Source: an uncultured Microbacterium sp.
Lineage (GTDB): Bacteria; Actinomycetota; Actinomycetes; Actinomycetales; Microbacteriaceae
NCBI RefSeq assembly: GCF_943912325.1
Contig: NZ_CALTTX010000003.1
Coordinates: forward strand, 25,620 to 89,619
Direction: 5' to 3'
Length of the DNA: 64,000 nucleotides
The position numbers were made by a program, and so were the translations under genes. The notes beneath the pieces were generated by a model. The model saw nothing but the letters and a program-made list of their open reading frames with translations, was not told where the DNA came from and did not search any database. Shown here piece by piece: positions 40,313 to 49,447 of the stretch (position 1 is its first letter; every line of letters begins with the position of its first letter).

Positions 40313-42919
40313 GTGACCGCAGCCCTGTACCGCCGCTACCGCCCCGAGGCGTTCGCAGAGATGATCGGGCAGTCGCAAGTGACCGACCCGCTCATGACGG
40401 CGCTGCGCAACGACCGCGTCGGTCACGCCTATCTGTTCTCGGGCCCGCGTGGGTGTGGCAAGACGACGTCGGCGCGCATCCTGGCGCGGTGCCTCAACTG
40501 CGCCGAGGGTCCGACCGATACGCCGTGCGGCACGTGCCCGTCGTGCGTCGAGCTCTCGCGCTCGGGTGGCGGTTCGCTCGATGTCGTCGAGATCGACGCG
40601 GCCTCGCACAACGGTGTCGACGACGCTCGCGACCTGCGCGAACGCGCGATCTTCGCCCCCGCGCGCGACCGTTTCAAGATCTTCATCCTCGATGAGGCGC
40701 ACATGGTGACGCAGCAGGGCTTCAACGCGCTGCTCAAGCTCGTCGAAGAGCCGCCCGATCACGTCAAGTTCATCTTTGCGACGACCGAACCCGAAAAGGT
40801 GCTCGGCACGATCCGCTCGCGCACGCACCACTATCCGTTCCGGCTCGTGCCGCCCGGCCCCATGCTCGATTACGTCGGCGAGCTGTGCCAGCAAGAGGGC
40901 GTGCGAGTGGATGCCGGTGTGTTGCCGCTCGTCGTCCGCGCGGGCGGCGGCTCGCCCCGCGACACGCTGTCGGTGCTCGACCAGCTGATCGCCGGCTCCG
41001 AGGGCGGCGAAGTAACCTACGCGCGCGCGGTCGCCCTGCTTGGCTACACCCACGCGGAACTGCTGGACGAGGTCGTCGACGCGCTCGCCGACCTCGATGC
41101 AGGTGCGGCCTTCGCCGCGATCGACCGCGTCGTGCAGACGGGGCAAGACCCGCGCCGCTTCGTCGACGACCTGCTCGAGCGGCTGCGCGACCTCATCATC
41201 GTCGACGCGACGGGGGCGGGCGCCCGCGCCGTGCTGCGCGGCGTGCCCGACGAAGAGATCGAGCGCATGGGCCGCCAGGCCGGAGTCTTCGGCGGTGCAC
41301 GGTTGTCACGCGTCGCCGACCTCGTCGGCAAGGCGCTCGACGACATGACCGGGGCGACCTCGCCCCGCCTGCACCTCGAGCTCATGGTTGCGCGGGTGCT
41401 CGCCGATGCGCAGACCGCGGGTGAGCACACGGTGAGCGGCCAGGGTGTCGCCGCGGCGGGTCCGGCTTCCGGCGGTGGTCGCGCCTCGGCGGCGGCATCG
41501 GGTTCTGCCGCTGCTGCTTCCGCAGGTTCTGCGCCCGCCGTCGCGGCGAAGGCGCCTGAGTCGACCGCGGCAGCCGCTCCGGCTTCTCCCACGCCCGCGC
41601 CTGCCTCGGTGGCTTCTGCTTCCGGCGTTCCCGCGTCGCGCCCGACCGCGACTGCCACGGCCGCACCTGCGCCCGCGCCGACTTCTGCCGAGGCTGCGCC
41701 GACCGGGCCCTCATCGTCCGAGCCCGCCGCCGCGGCGGCTTTGCCGTCGCCGCAGGGCCCCGTCGATATTGGGCGATTGCGCGATGCCTGGCCCGAAGTG
41801 CTGCAGGCGCTCGAACAGATCAGCCGCTCCGCGTGGCTCGTCGCGAGCGGCGCGCGCATTGTCGGGCTCAACGACGATGTGCTCAGCCTCGGTTTCGCCA
41901 CTCAAGCAGACCTCACGGCCTTCAAACCCCGCCCTGCCGGATCAGGCGCGAGCGACGACCTGCGCCAGGCGATCGAGCAGGTGCTCGGACTGCGGGTCAA
42001 GTTCATCGCGCGCGCCGACCGCGGTGGCAACGACGACCGCGCCAGCCGGGCAGACGAGGCGCCCGGCAGTCGCGGGCCAGCAGGCGGCGCGAACGCTCCG
42101 ACCGGTGGACGAACCGCCGCAAGCGCAGGGGCGACAGCGTCCGGATCGCCCAGCTCCGGCGCAAGCGGCGCGGTGGCGGACTGGGCGGTCGCGGCCATCC
42201 CGACCTCCGACGAGGCCGAGGCAGACCCCGACTCGGCGCCGAGCGCGCGCGCATCCGCCGCGCTGTCCGACGGCGTTCACCCGTGGGCGACCGCCCCCGG
42301 TGTCGCGCCCGCGCGATCCGCCGTCGCCGTCGAAACGGCCTCCGAATCTGAGGTCGCAGCGGCCGGCATCGACCCGGGGCAGCACGCGGCTCCCGCCGAC
42401 ATGGCCGACGCCCATGCGTCCAGCCCCGCGCGGCCGGCTGCCCCGGCGCCGCGAGGCGTCACCGCCGACGGCTGGGCCGACGCGCCCGCCGACGACGAGT
42501 GGTACCACGCCAACGTGCCCGACGACGAGTGGGGACCCGCCGACATCGCTCCGGCGACTGCCCCGCAGGCTCCGACCGCGCCGCAGGCGTCTCAGCCGAC
42601 TCCCGCGGCGAGCGCGCTCGCGGTCGACGACGAACCCGGCGAGGTCGGCGCGCGCTGGCAACCGGCGCCGCGCGACGGCGACGTGCTCGCTCGCTCCGAA
42701 GCATCCACCGATCGCGATGATGACGACGACGAAGGCGACAGTCTCGACATCGTCGGGCCCGCGACGATCGCGCCCGCGCCGATCCCCGAACCGCGCCGAC
42801 CAGCGGCCGACCGAGGCGGCTCGACGATCGACCGCTACGGCGAGGCGGTCGTCCGGCAGGTGCTGGGCGGGCGTTTCGTGCGTGAAGAGCCCTATGAACC
42901 GCCCGCGAGGTTCCGCTGA
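40313..42919 (+). CDS. dnaX: DNA polymerase III subunit gamma/tau
   Basis: 868 residues. The clamp-loader AAA+ core is at the N-terminus: YRRYRPEAFAEMIGQ, Walker A FSGPRGCGKTTSARI, the Cys zinc module CLNCAEGPTDTPCGTCPSC, Walker B IFILDEAHMVTQQGFNALLKLVEEPP, and sensor FATTEPEKV. After residue 380 comes a very long Ala/Pro-rich linker and a tau-type C-terminal domain (WPEVLQALEQISRSAWLVASGARIVGLNDDVLSLGF). It loads beta clamps. recR follows with a TGATG overlap. Confidence 0.96.
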   Translation: MTAALYRRYRPEAFAEMIGQSQVTDPLMTALRNDRVGHAYLFSGPRGCGKTTSARILARCLNCAEGPTDTPCGTCPSCVELSRSGGGSLDVVEIDAASHNGVDDARDLRERAIFAPARDRFKIFILDEAHMVTQQGFNALLKLVEEPPDHVKFIFATTEPEKVLGTIRSRTHHYPFRLVPPGPMLDYVGELCQQEGVRVDAGVLPLVVRAGGGSPRDTLSVLDQLIAGSEGGEVTYARAVALLGYTHAELLDEVVDALADLDAGAAFAAIDRVVQTGQDPRRFVDDLLERLRDLIIVDATGAGARAVLRGVPDEEIERMGRQAGVFGGARLSRVADLVGKALDDMTGATSPRLHLELMVARVLADAQTAGEHTVSGQGVAAAGPASGGGRASAAASGSAAAASAGSAPAVAAKAPESTAAAAPASPTPAPASVASASGVPASRPTATATAAPAPAPTSAEAAPTGPSSSEPAAAAALPSPQGPVDIGRLRDAWPEVLQALEQISRSAWLVASGARIVGLNDDVLSLGFATQADLTAFKPRPAGSGASDDLRQAIEQVLGLRVKFIARADRGGNDDRASRADEAPGSRGPAGGANAPTGGRTAASAGATASGSPSSGASGAVADWAVAAIPTSDEAEADPDSAPSARASAALSDGVHPWATAPGVAPARSAVAVETASESEVAAAGIDPGQHAAPADMADAHASSPARPAAPAPRGVTADGWADAPADDEWYHANVPDDEWGPADIAPATAPQAPTAPQASQPTPAASALAVDDEPGEVGARWQPAPRDGDVLARSEASTDRDDDDDEGDSLDIVGPATIAPAPIPEPRRPAADRGGSTIDRYGEAVVRQVLGGRFVREEPYEPPARFR

Positions 42920-43512
42920 TGTACGACGGCATCGTTCAAGACCTGATCGACGAGTTCGGCCGGCTCCCCGGAATCGGGCCGAAATCGGCGCAGCGCATCG
43001 CGTTCCACATTCTGCAGACCCCCGATTTCGATGTCGTGCGGCTCTCACAACTGCTCGCCGAGATCCGCGAGCGGGTGAAGTTCTGCGAGATCTGCGGCAA
43101 CGTCTCGGAGCAAGAGCAGTGCGCGATCTGTCGCGACCCGCGGCGCGACCAGACCGTGATCTGCGTCGTCGAAGACGCAAAAGACGTCGCCGCGATCGAG
43201 CGCACGCGCGAATTCCGCGGGCTCTACCAGGTGCTCGGCGGTCGCATCAGCCCGATCGAGGGCATCGGCCCCGACGATCTGCGGATCGGCGACCTCATGA
43301 AGCGCCTCGCCAGCGGCACGGTCACCGAAGTGATCCTCGCGACCAACCCCAACCTCGAGGGCGAAGCGACCGCGACCTACCTCAGCCGCCTCCTGCACAC
43401 CCTCGAGATCCACGTCACGCGACTCGCGTCGGGGCTCCCCGTCGGCGGTGACCTCGAGTACGCCGACGAGGTCACGCTCGGCCGCGCCTTCGAGGGGCGC
43501 CGCACGCTCTGA
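42919..43512 (+). CDS. recR: recombination protein RecR
   Basis: 197 residues. The HhH region is LIDEFGRLPGIGPKSAQRIAFHIL, the zinc finger CEICGNVSEQEQCAIC, and the TOPRIM domain VICVVEDAKDVAAIERTREFRGLYQVLGGRISPIEGIGPDDL. It is a RecF-pathway loader of RecA. The start overlaps the dnaX stop by one base, a conserved pairing in bacteria. Confidence 0.97.
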   Translation: MYDGIVQDLIDEFGRLPGIGPKSAQRIAFHILQTPDFDVVRLSQLLAEIRERVKFCEICGNVSEQEQCAICRDPRRDQTVICVVEDAKDVAAIERTREFRGLYQVLGGRISPIEGIGPDDLRIGDLMKRLASGTVTEVILATNPNLEGEATATYLSRLLHTLEIHVTRLASGLPVGGDLEYADEVTLGRAFEGRRTL

Positions 43513-43656
43513 CGACCGTCGCCGCCACAACGAGCACCGTCGCCGCGACCACGATCTCGGCCGCTCATCCGTGCACGAGTCCTTATTGGGCGGCGCGCTC
43601 ACCGTAAGATAGGCCGTTGGGTTCGGCATCCGTCGCCCGGCATTTCAGGAGTTTTC

Positions 43657-44943
43657 GTGGCCCTCATCGTCCAGAAGTACGGCGGCTCGTCGGTGTCCGA
43701 CGCCGAAAGCATCAAGCGCGTCGCCAAGCGCATCGTCGACACCCGCCGCGCCGGCCACGACGTCGTCGTCGCCGTCAGCGCGATGGGCGACACGACCGAC
43801 GAACTGCTCGACCTCGCCCACCGGGTTGCGCCGCTCCCCGCTCCGCGCGAGCTCGACATGCTGCTCTCGAGCGGCGAGCGCATCTCGATGGCGCTGCTCG
43901 CAATGGCGATTCACTCGATGGGATTCGAGGCGCGTTCGTTCACGGGCAGCCAGGCGGGCATGATCACGGATGCCACGCACGGCGCCGCGCGCATCGTCGA
44001 TGTCACCCCCGTGCGCCTCCGTGAAGCGCTCGACGAGGGCGCGATCGTCATCGTCGCGGGATTCCAGGGTTTCAACCGCGACACACGCGACATCACGACG
44101 CTCGGTCGCGGCGGCTCGGATACGACGGCCGTGGCGCTCGCCGCAGCCCTCGATGCCGACGTGTGCGAAATCTACTCCGACGTCGACGGCATCTTCACGG
44201 CCGACCCGCGCGTCGTGCCGCAAGCGCGCAAGCTGACGACCGTCACGAGCGAAGAGATGCTCGAGCTCGCCGCGAACGGCGCGAAGGTGCTCTACATCCG
44301 CGCCGTCGAATACGCCCGTCGTCACGGCGTGCTGATCCACGCGCGCTCGTCGTTCTCGTCGAGCGAGGGCACGCTCGTGCTCAACGAATCCCACGCGGCC
44401 GCGCGCCCGAACCAGGAGGGTCCCATGGAAGAGCCGATCGTCGCAGGGGTTGCCACCGACCTCAGCCAGGCCAAGATCACCGTCATCGGCGTGCCCGATG
44501 TTCCCGGCAAGGCCGCCGAGATCTTCACGATCGTCGCCAAGTCGGGCGCCAACGTCGACATGATCGTGCAGAACGTGTCGGCCGCGGCGACGGGCCGCAC
44601 CGACATCTCATTCACCCTGCCCAAGAGCGATGCGGCCCAGGCGCTGCGCGCCCTCGCCGCCGAGCAGGCGCAGGTCGGGTTCGAGAACCTCGTACACGAC
44701 GACCAGATCGGCAAGCTCTCGGTCGTCGGCGCGGGCATGCGCACGCACTCGGGCGTCTCGGCCACGCTGTTCGAGGCGCTCTCGACCGCGGGGGTCAACA
44801 TCGAGATGATCTCGACGTCCGAGATCCGTATCTCGGTCGTCGTGCGCGGCGCCGACCTCGCCGAGGCCGCGCGCCTCGTGCACACGGCCTACGGTCTCGA
44901 CGGCGACGCCGAAGCCGTCGTCTACGCGGGCACCGGTCGCTGA
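43657..44943 (+). CDS. lysC: aspartate kinase
   Basis: 428 residues. The kinase domain includes IVQKYGGSSVSDAESIKRVA, SAMGDTTDELLDLA, FTGSQAGMITD, TLGRGGSDTTAVALAAAL and EIYSDVDGIFTADPR. Two ACT domains (residues about 260-428) bind Lys/Thr feedback inhibitors. It makes aspartyl phosphate for Lys, Met, Thr and diaminopimelate. AGGAG lies 5 bases before the GTG. asd follows 124 bp downstream. An internal Shine-Dalgarno plus ATG at 44425 would give the separate regulatory beta subunit. Confidence 0.97.
   Translation: MALIVQKYGGSSVSDAESIKRVAKRIVDTRRAGHDVVVAVSAMGDTTDELLDLAHRVAPLPAPRELDMLLSSGERISMALLAMAIHSMGFEARSFTGSQAGMITDATHGAARIVDVTPVRLREALDEGAIVIVAGFQGFNRDTRDITTLGRGGSDTTAVALAAALDADVCEIYSDVDGIFTADPRVVPQARKLTTVTSEEMLELAANGAKVLYIRAVEYARRHGVLIHARSSFSSSEGTLVLNESHAAARPNQEGPMEEPIVAGVATDLSQAKITVIGVPDVPGKAAEIFTIVAKSGANVDMIVQNVSAAATGRTDISFTLPKSDAAQALRALAAEQAQVGFENLVHDDQIGKLSVVGAGMRTHSGVSATLFEALSTAGVNIEMISTSEIRISVVVRGADLAEAARLVHTAYGLDGDAEAVVYAGTGR
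44425..44943 (+). CDS. probable aspartokinase beta subunit (internal in-frame start)
   Basis: Within lysC the sequence CAGGAGGGTCCCATGGAA gives an AGGAGG Shine-Dalgarno ending 5 bases before an in-frame ATG (Met 257). The product (172 residues) would be exactly the two ACT domains, as in Corynebacterium and Bacillus alpha2beta2 aspartokinases where beta comes from an internal start. Confidence 0.7.
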   Translation: MEEPIVAGVATDLSQAKITVIGVPDVPGKAAEIFTIVAKSGANVDMIVQNVSAAATGRTDISFTLPKSDAAQALRALAAEQAQVGFENLVHDDQIGKLSVVGAGMRTHSGVSATLFEALSTAGVNIEMISTSEIRISVVVRGADLAEAARLVHTAYGLDGDAEAVVYAGTGR

Positions 44944-45067
44944 CGCGGCATCCGTCCCTGCCTCTCGGCTCAGGCCGTGCACGTCACGCGGCCCGTCCCG
45001 CCTATAGTCGCCCGGTAGAATCGCGAGAACCCTCACGCCGATTTTGGCCGAAACGCAAGGACCGAGC

Positions 45068-46141
<1,074 letters not shown>

Positions 46142-46241
46142 ACGCAAGAACTGACGGGATTCCGGATGCCGAGGGCGGAAAGATCCCGATTCTTTCCGCT
46201 CCTCGACGAGGCGTTCGCCCAGGCGGCCGACGGCGGCGACC

Positions 46242-46253
46242 TAGAATTGACGG
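46242..46253 (+). promoter_or_regulatory. leaderless -10 TAGAAT for mqo
   Basis: TAGAAT followed by TGACGG and the GTG at 46254. Confidence 0.55.
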
Positions 46254-47702
46254 GTGACTGAGCCCTACGATGTCGTCCTGATCGGCGGAGGCGTGATGAG
46301 CGCCACCCTCGGAACCCTGCTGCAGCAATTGCAGCCCGAGTGGAAGATCGCCGTCTACGAGCGCCAGACCGAGGTCGCGACCGAGAGCTCGAACGCGTGG
46401 AACAACGCCGGCACCGGCCACTCGGCCCTGTGCGAGCTGAACTACATGCCCGACCCGTCCGACCCGGCGAAGGCGCTCACCATCAACGAGCAGTTCCAGG
46501 TGAGCCGCGAGCTCTGGACGTCGCTTGTCGATGCAGGCATCCTCGATGCTCCTCGCACGTTCATCAACCCGACTCCGCACATGACGTTCGTGACGGGCGC
46601 GAAAGACGTCGCCTACCTCAAGGCGCGCTACGAGACGCTCAAGCAGCAGCCGCTGTTCTCGACGATCGAGTACTCCGAAGACTCGCGCGTGATCAACCAG
46701 TGGGCGCCGTTGCTCATGGACAAGCGTGTCAAGACCGACGAGCCGTTCGCGGCGACGCGCGTCACGGCGGGAACCGACGTCGATTTCGGCGCGCTGACGC
46801 GTCAACTCTTCGACGCGATGAGCGCGCGCGGCGCCGAGATCTACACGGGCACCGAGGTCACGGGGCTCGACAAGCAGAAGGATGACACGTGGAAGGTGTC
46901 GTTCCGTCGCTCGATCGGGCGGTCGCCCGGGTTCGTCAACGCGCGCTTCGTCTTCGTCGGTGCCGGCGGCTGGGCTATCAAACTGCTGCAGAAGTCGGGC
47001 ATCGACGAGATCAAGGGCTACGGCGTCTTCCCGATCGGCGGCCAGTGGCTCAAGACCTCGAACCCCGCGATCGTCGCACGCCACCAGGCGAAGGTGTACT
47101 CGCAGGCCGCGGTCGGCGCGCCGCCGATGTCGGTGCCGCACCTCGACACGCGTGTCGTCGACGGCGAGACTTCGCTGCTGTTCGGTCCGTTTGCGACCTT
47201 CAGCCCCAAGTTCTTGAAGCGCGGCCACTGGTGGGACATCATCGCGCAGGTGCGCCCCGGCAACCTCGCGAGCATGCTCAAGGTCGGCGCGACCAACCTC
47301 GATCTCGTGAAGTACCTCGTCACCGAGTTGCTCAAGACGCACAAGGGCAAGGTTGCGAGCCTGCGGGAGTTCATGCCGACGGCCCAAGCCGAGGACTGGG
47401 AACTGCTCAATGCCGGCCAGCGAGCGCAAGTGATGGTGGGCGGCGAGCTCAAGTTCGGCACCGAGGTCATCGCGGCCAAAGACGGCACGATCGCGGGCCT
47501 GCTCGGTGCTTCGCCCGGAGCGTCGACCGCCGTGCCGATCATGCTCGACCTCCTGAAGTCGTGCTTCCCCGAGAAGCAGGGCGAGTGGGAGGGCACGTTG
47601 CGCTCGCTCATCCCCACGTACGGGCAGAAACTCAACGCCGATCCGGCCGCGGCCGACGCCGAGCTCACCCGCACGGCCGAAGCGCTCTCGATCACCCGCT
47701 GA
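46254..47702 (+). CDS. mqo: malate:quinone oxidoreductase
   Basis: 482 residues. FAD-binding N-terminus YDVVLIGGGVMSATLGTLLQQL, then the Mqo signatures ESSNAWNNAGTGHSALCELNYMP, SARGAEIYTGTEVTGLD, FVFVGAGGWAIKLLQKSGIDEIKGYGVFPIGGQWLKTSNP, and a C-terminal GASPGASTAVPIMLDLLKSCFP. A peripheral membrane TCA-cycle enzyme passing electrons to (mena)quinone. Monocistronic or followed by tdk 9 bp later. Confidence 0.96.
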   Translation: MTEPYDVVLIGGGVMSATLGTLLQQLQPEWKIAVYERQTEVATESSNAWNNAGTGHSALCELNYMPDPSDPAKALTINEQFQVSRELWTSLVDAGILDAPRTFINPTPHMTFVTGAKDVAYLKARYETLKQQPLFSTIEYSEDSRVINQWAPLLMDKRVKTDEPFAATRVTAGTDVDFGALTRQLFDAMSARGAEIYTGTEVTGLDKQKDDTWKVSFRRSIGRSPGFVNARFVFVGAGGWAIKLLQKSGIDEIKGYGVFPIGGQWLKTSNPAIVARHQAKVYSQAAVGAPPMSVPHLDTRVVDGETSLLFGPFATFSPKFLKRGHWWDIIAQVRPGNLASMLKVGATNLDLVKYLVTELLKTHKGKVASLREFMPTAQAEDWELLNAGQRAQVMVGGELKFGTEVIAAKDGTIAGLLGASPGASTAVPIMLDLLKSCFPEKQGEWEGTLRSLIPTYGQKLNADPAAADAELTRTAEALSITR

Positions 47703-47711
47703 GCGGGCGAC

Positions 47712-48326
47712 GTGGCAAAGCTCTACTTTCGCTTCGGAGCGATGAACTCCGGCAAGTCCACGGCGCTGCTGCAGGCCGCTTACAACTACGAGGAGCGCGG
47801 TCAGCGCGTTGCGTTGGCGAAACCCGCGATCGACACGAAGGATGCCGGGAGCATCTCCTCGCGCCTCGGCATGACCCGCGCCGTCGACTTCCTCGTGCGC
47901 CCCGGTGACGACGTGCGTGCGCTGCTGGCCGCGTACGTCGCTGAGGCAGGACCCGTTGCGTGTCTGCTGATCGACGAGGCGCAGTTCCTGACGCCCGATC
48001 AGGTCGATGACCTGCTGCGGGTGACGGTGCTCGACGGCATCCCCGTGCTCGCCTACGGCATCCGCACCGACTTTCGCACCGAGGCGTTCCCGGGGTCGGG
48101 GCGCCTGCTCGAGGTCGCGCACTCGCTGGAAGAGCTCAAGACCATCTGCCGGTGCGGACGCAAAGCGCTGTTCAACGCGCGGCTCGTCGATGGCGTGTTC
48201 GTCTTCGATGGCGACCAGGTCGCGATCGACGAGCTCTCGGCCAACGAGCGCACCGCCGAGAGCGTGACCTACGAGTCGATGTGCGCCGAGTGCTACTTGC
48301 GCGAGTCGGGCGGCCGCTTCCGCTGA
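47712..48326 (+). CDS. tdk: thymidine kinase (type II)
   Basis: 204 residues. P-loop FRFGAMNSGKSTALLQAAYNYEERG, DEAQFLTPDQVDDL (Walker B), lasso-region YESMCAECYL, and Cys residues CRCGRKALFNARL and CAECY for the structural zinc. It phosphorylates thymidine for salvage. The GTG start is 9 bp after mqo. Confidence 0.94.
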   Translation: MAKLYFRFGAMNSGKSTALLQAAYNYEERGQRVALAKPAIDTKDAGSISSRLGMTRAVDFLVRPGDDVRALLAAYVAEAGPVACLLIDEAQFLTPDQVDDLLRVTVLDGIPVLAYGIRTDFRTEAFPGSGRLLEVAHSLEELKTICRCGRKALFNARLVDGVFVFDGDQVAIDELSANERTAESVTYESMCAECYLRESGGRFR

Positions 48327-48340
48327 GCCTCGCCGGGCGG

Positions 48341-48475
48341 GCGCCAGTGCTTAGCCTCGCGGTGGCGGGCGCCAACGCTTCGCCTCCCGCTGGCGCGCGC
48401 CAGTGCTTAGCCTCGCGGTGGCGGGCGCCAACGCTTCGCCTCCCGCTGGCGCGCCACTGGTCAGCCTTCCGGGGG
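48341..48475. repeat. 56-bp tandem repeat, about 2.3 copies
   Basis: The unit beginning GCGCCAGTGCTTAGCC recurs with a 56-bp period (48341 and 48397), and each unit contains CGGTGGCGGGCGCCAACGCT. It is internally palindromic (GGCGGGCGCC, AGCGTTGGCGCC-like). It is non-coding, between tdk and the lactate promoter. Confidence 0.75.
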
Positions 48476-48495
48476 CGGACCCCTGCGCTCACCCG

Positions 48496-48524
48496 TTGCG
48501 TGGTCAGACCACACGCGGTAGCCT
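48496..48524 (+). promoter_or_regulatory. promoter of the lactate operon
   Basis: -35 TTGCGT (48496-48501), 17-bp spacer, -10 TAGCCT (48519-48524). The first operator overlaps the spacer. Confidence 0.65.
48501..48511. promoter_or_regulatory. FadR-type GntR operator 1 (TGGTCAGACCA)
   Basis: A perfect palindrome fitting the FadR-subfamily consensus TNGTNNNACNA, placed between the -35 and -10 elements. Confidence 0.8.
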
Positions 48525-48533
48525 GGCTCGCAG

Positions 48534-48544
48534 TGGTCAGACCA
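48534..48544. promoter_or_regulatory. FadR-type GntR operator 2 (TGGTCAGACCA)
   Basis: Identical to operator 1 and 33 bp downstream (about three helical turns), just after the expected transcription start. Confidence 0.8.
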
Positions 48545-48560
48545 CACCGCACCCCGAAAC

Positions 48561-48612
48561 ATGTCTCACTTATGCAGGTTTCGAGGCCCAAAAACCTGCA
48601 TAAGTGAGACAT
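48561..48612. repeat. perfect 21-bp inverted repeat
   Basis: The arm 48561-48581 (begins ATGTCTCACTTATGC) is exactly complementary to 48592-48612, with a 10-base loop. It is more AT-rich than its surroundings and lacks a T-run, so it is not a standard terminator. It lies in the expected leader of the regulator gene. Confidence 0.85.
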
Positions 48613-48663
48613 GGTGGCCGGAGCGTGAGCGAAGGGGCGAGCGGCGCCGGTAGTGCGGGAGCG

Positions 48664-49398
48664 ATGGATGCCTCGAATCCGAGCCTCCCGCCCGATCCGA
48701 GCATCCCGTCGGCACGCGCCTGGGAGGTCGTGCTCGACCACATCGAGCGCGAGCTCGTCGCGGGTCGCCTCGCGCCGGGGGAGCGGCTGCCCTCCGAACG
48801 CGACCTCTCGACCAGGCTCGGCGTCGGCCGATCGAGCGTGCGCGAGGCCTTGCGCGTGCTCGAGGTGATGGGGCTGATCCGCACGGCGACGGGCTCGGGT
48901 CCGACCGCGGGCGCGACGATCGTGCAGGCGCCCGCCGATGGCATCGCCCGGCTCATGGGGTTGCACGCGGCGGCCCAGGGCTTTCCCGTGCCCGACGTGG
49001 TCGCGGCGCGCCTCGTGATCGAGCAGCACGTCGCGCGCACGCTTGCCGAGCGGCCCGATCCCGAGCGGCTCGCAGCGGCCGAGGGATTGCTCACCCGCAT
49101 GGATGACCCCGCTCTCTCGACCCCGGCTTTTCTCGAGCTCGACACGCGCTTTCACGCGCTGCTCGCCGAGGCCTCGGGCAACGCCGTGCTCGCCGCGACG
49201 ATGGCGGGGCTGCGTGCTGCGATCGAGCACTACGCGCGTGCGGGAGCCGCGGGCCTGCCCGATTGGGACCGCACGGCCGCGCGGCTGCGCGGCGAGCACC
49301 GCGGCATCCTCGAGGCCATCGCCGACGGCGATGCCGACCGCGCCGCTGCCCGCGCCCACGACCACATCTCGGGCTACTACGCCGAGATCGACCACTGA
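48664..49398 (+). CDS. FadR-subfamily GntR regulator, probable lactate-responsive repressor
   Basis: 244 residues from ATG 48664; longer forms from GTG 48625 or 48604 are possible, but 48604 lies inside the palindrome. The wHTH is ERELVAGRLAPGERLPSERDLSTRLGVGRSSVREALRVLEVMGLI, and the C-terminal FCD ligand domain holds the metal-binding Asp/His set (FLELDTRFHALLAEASGN, HRGILEAIADGDADRAAARAHDH). With lldD directly downstream and two TNGTNNNACNA operators upstream, an LldR-type role is likely. Confidence 0.87.
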   Translation: MDASNPSLPPDPSIPSARAWEVVLDHIERELVAGRLAPGERLPSERDLSTRLGVGRSSVREALRVLEVMGLIRTATGSGPTAGATIVQAPADGIARLMGLHAAAQGFPVPDVVAARLVIEQHVARTLAERPDPERLAAAEGLLTRMDDPALSTPAFLELDTRFHALLAEASGNAVLAATMAGLRAAIEHYARAGAAGLPDWDRTAARLRGEHRGILEAIADGDADRAAARAHDHISGYYAEIDH

Positions 49399-49447
49399 AT
49401 CCCACTTCAGAACAGATCCGCCCAGAACAACCAGAACGAGGACCCCG

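Noticed and set aside
48341..48612. CRISPR-like repeat array
   Set aside because: Repeats are tandem without spacers of uniform length, and no cas genes are nearby.
48604..48663. GTG at 48604 as start of the FadR-type regulator
   Set aside because: It falls inside the right arm of the 21-bp palindrome and would add a non-conserved low-complexity N-terminus; the ATG at 48664 is more likely, though not proven.
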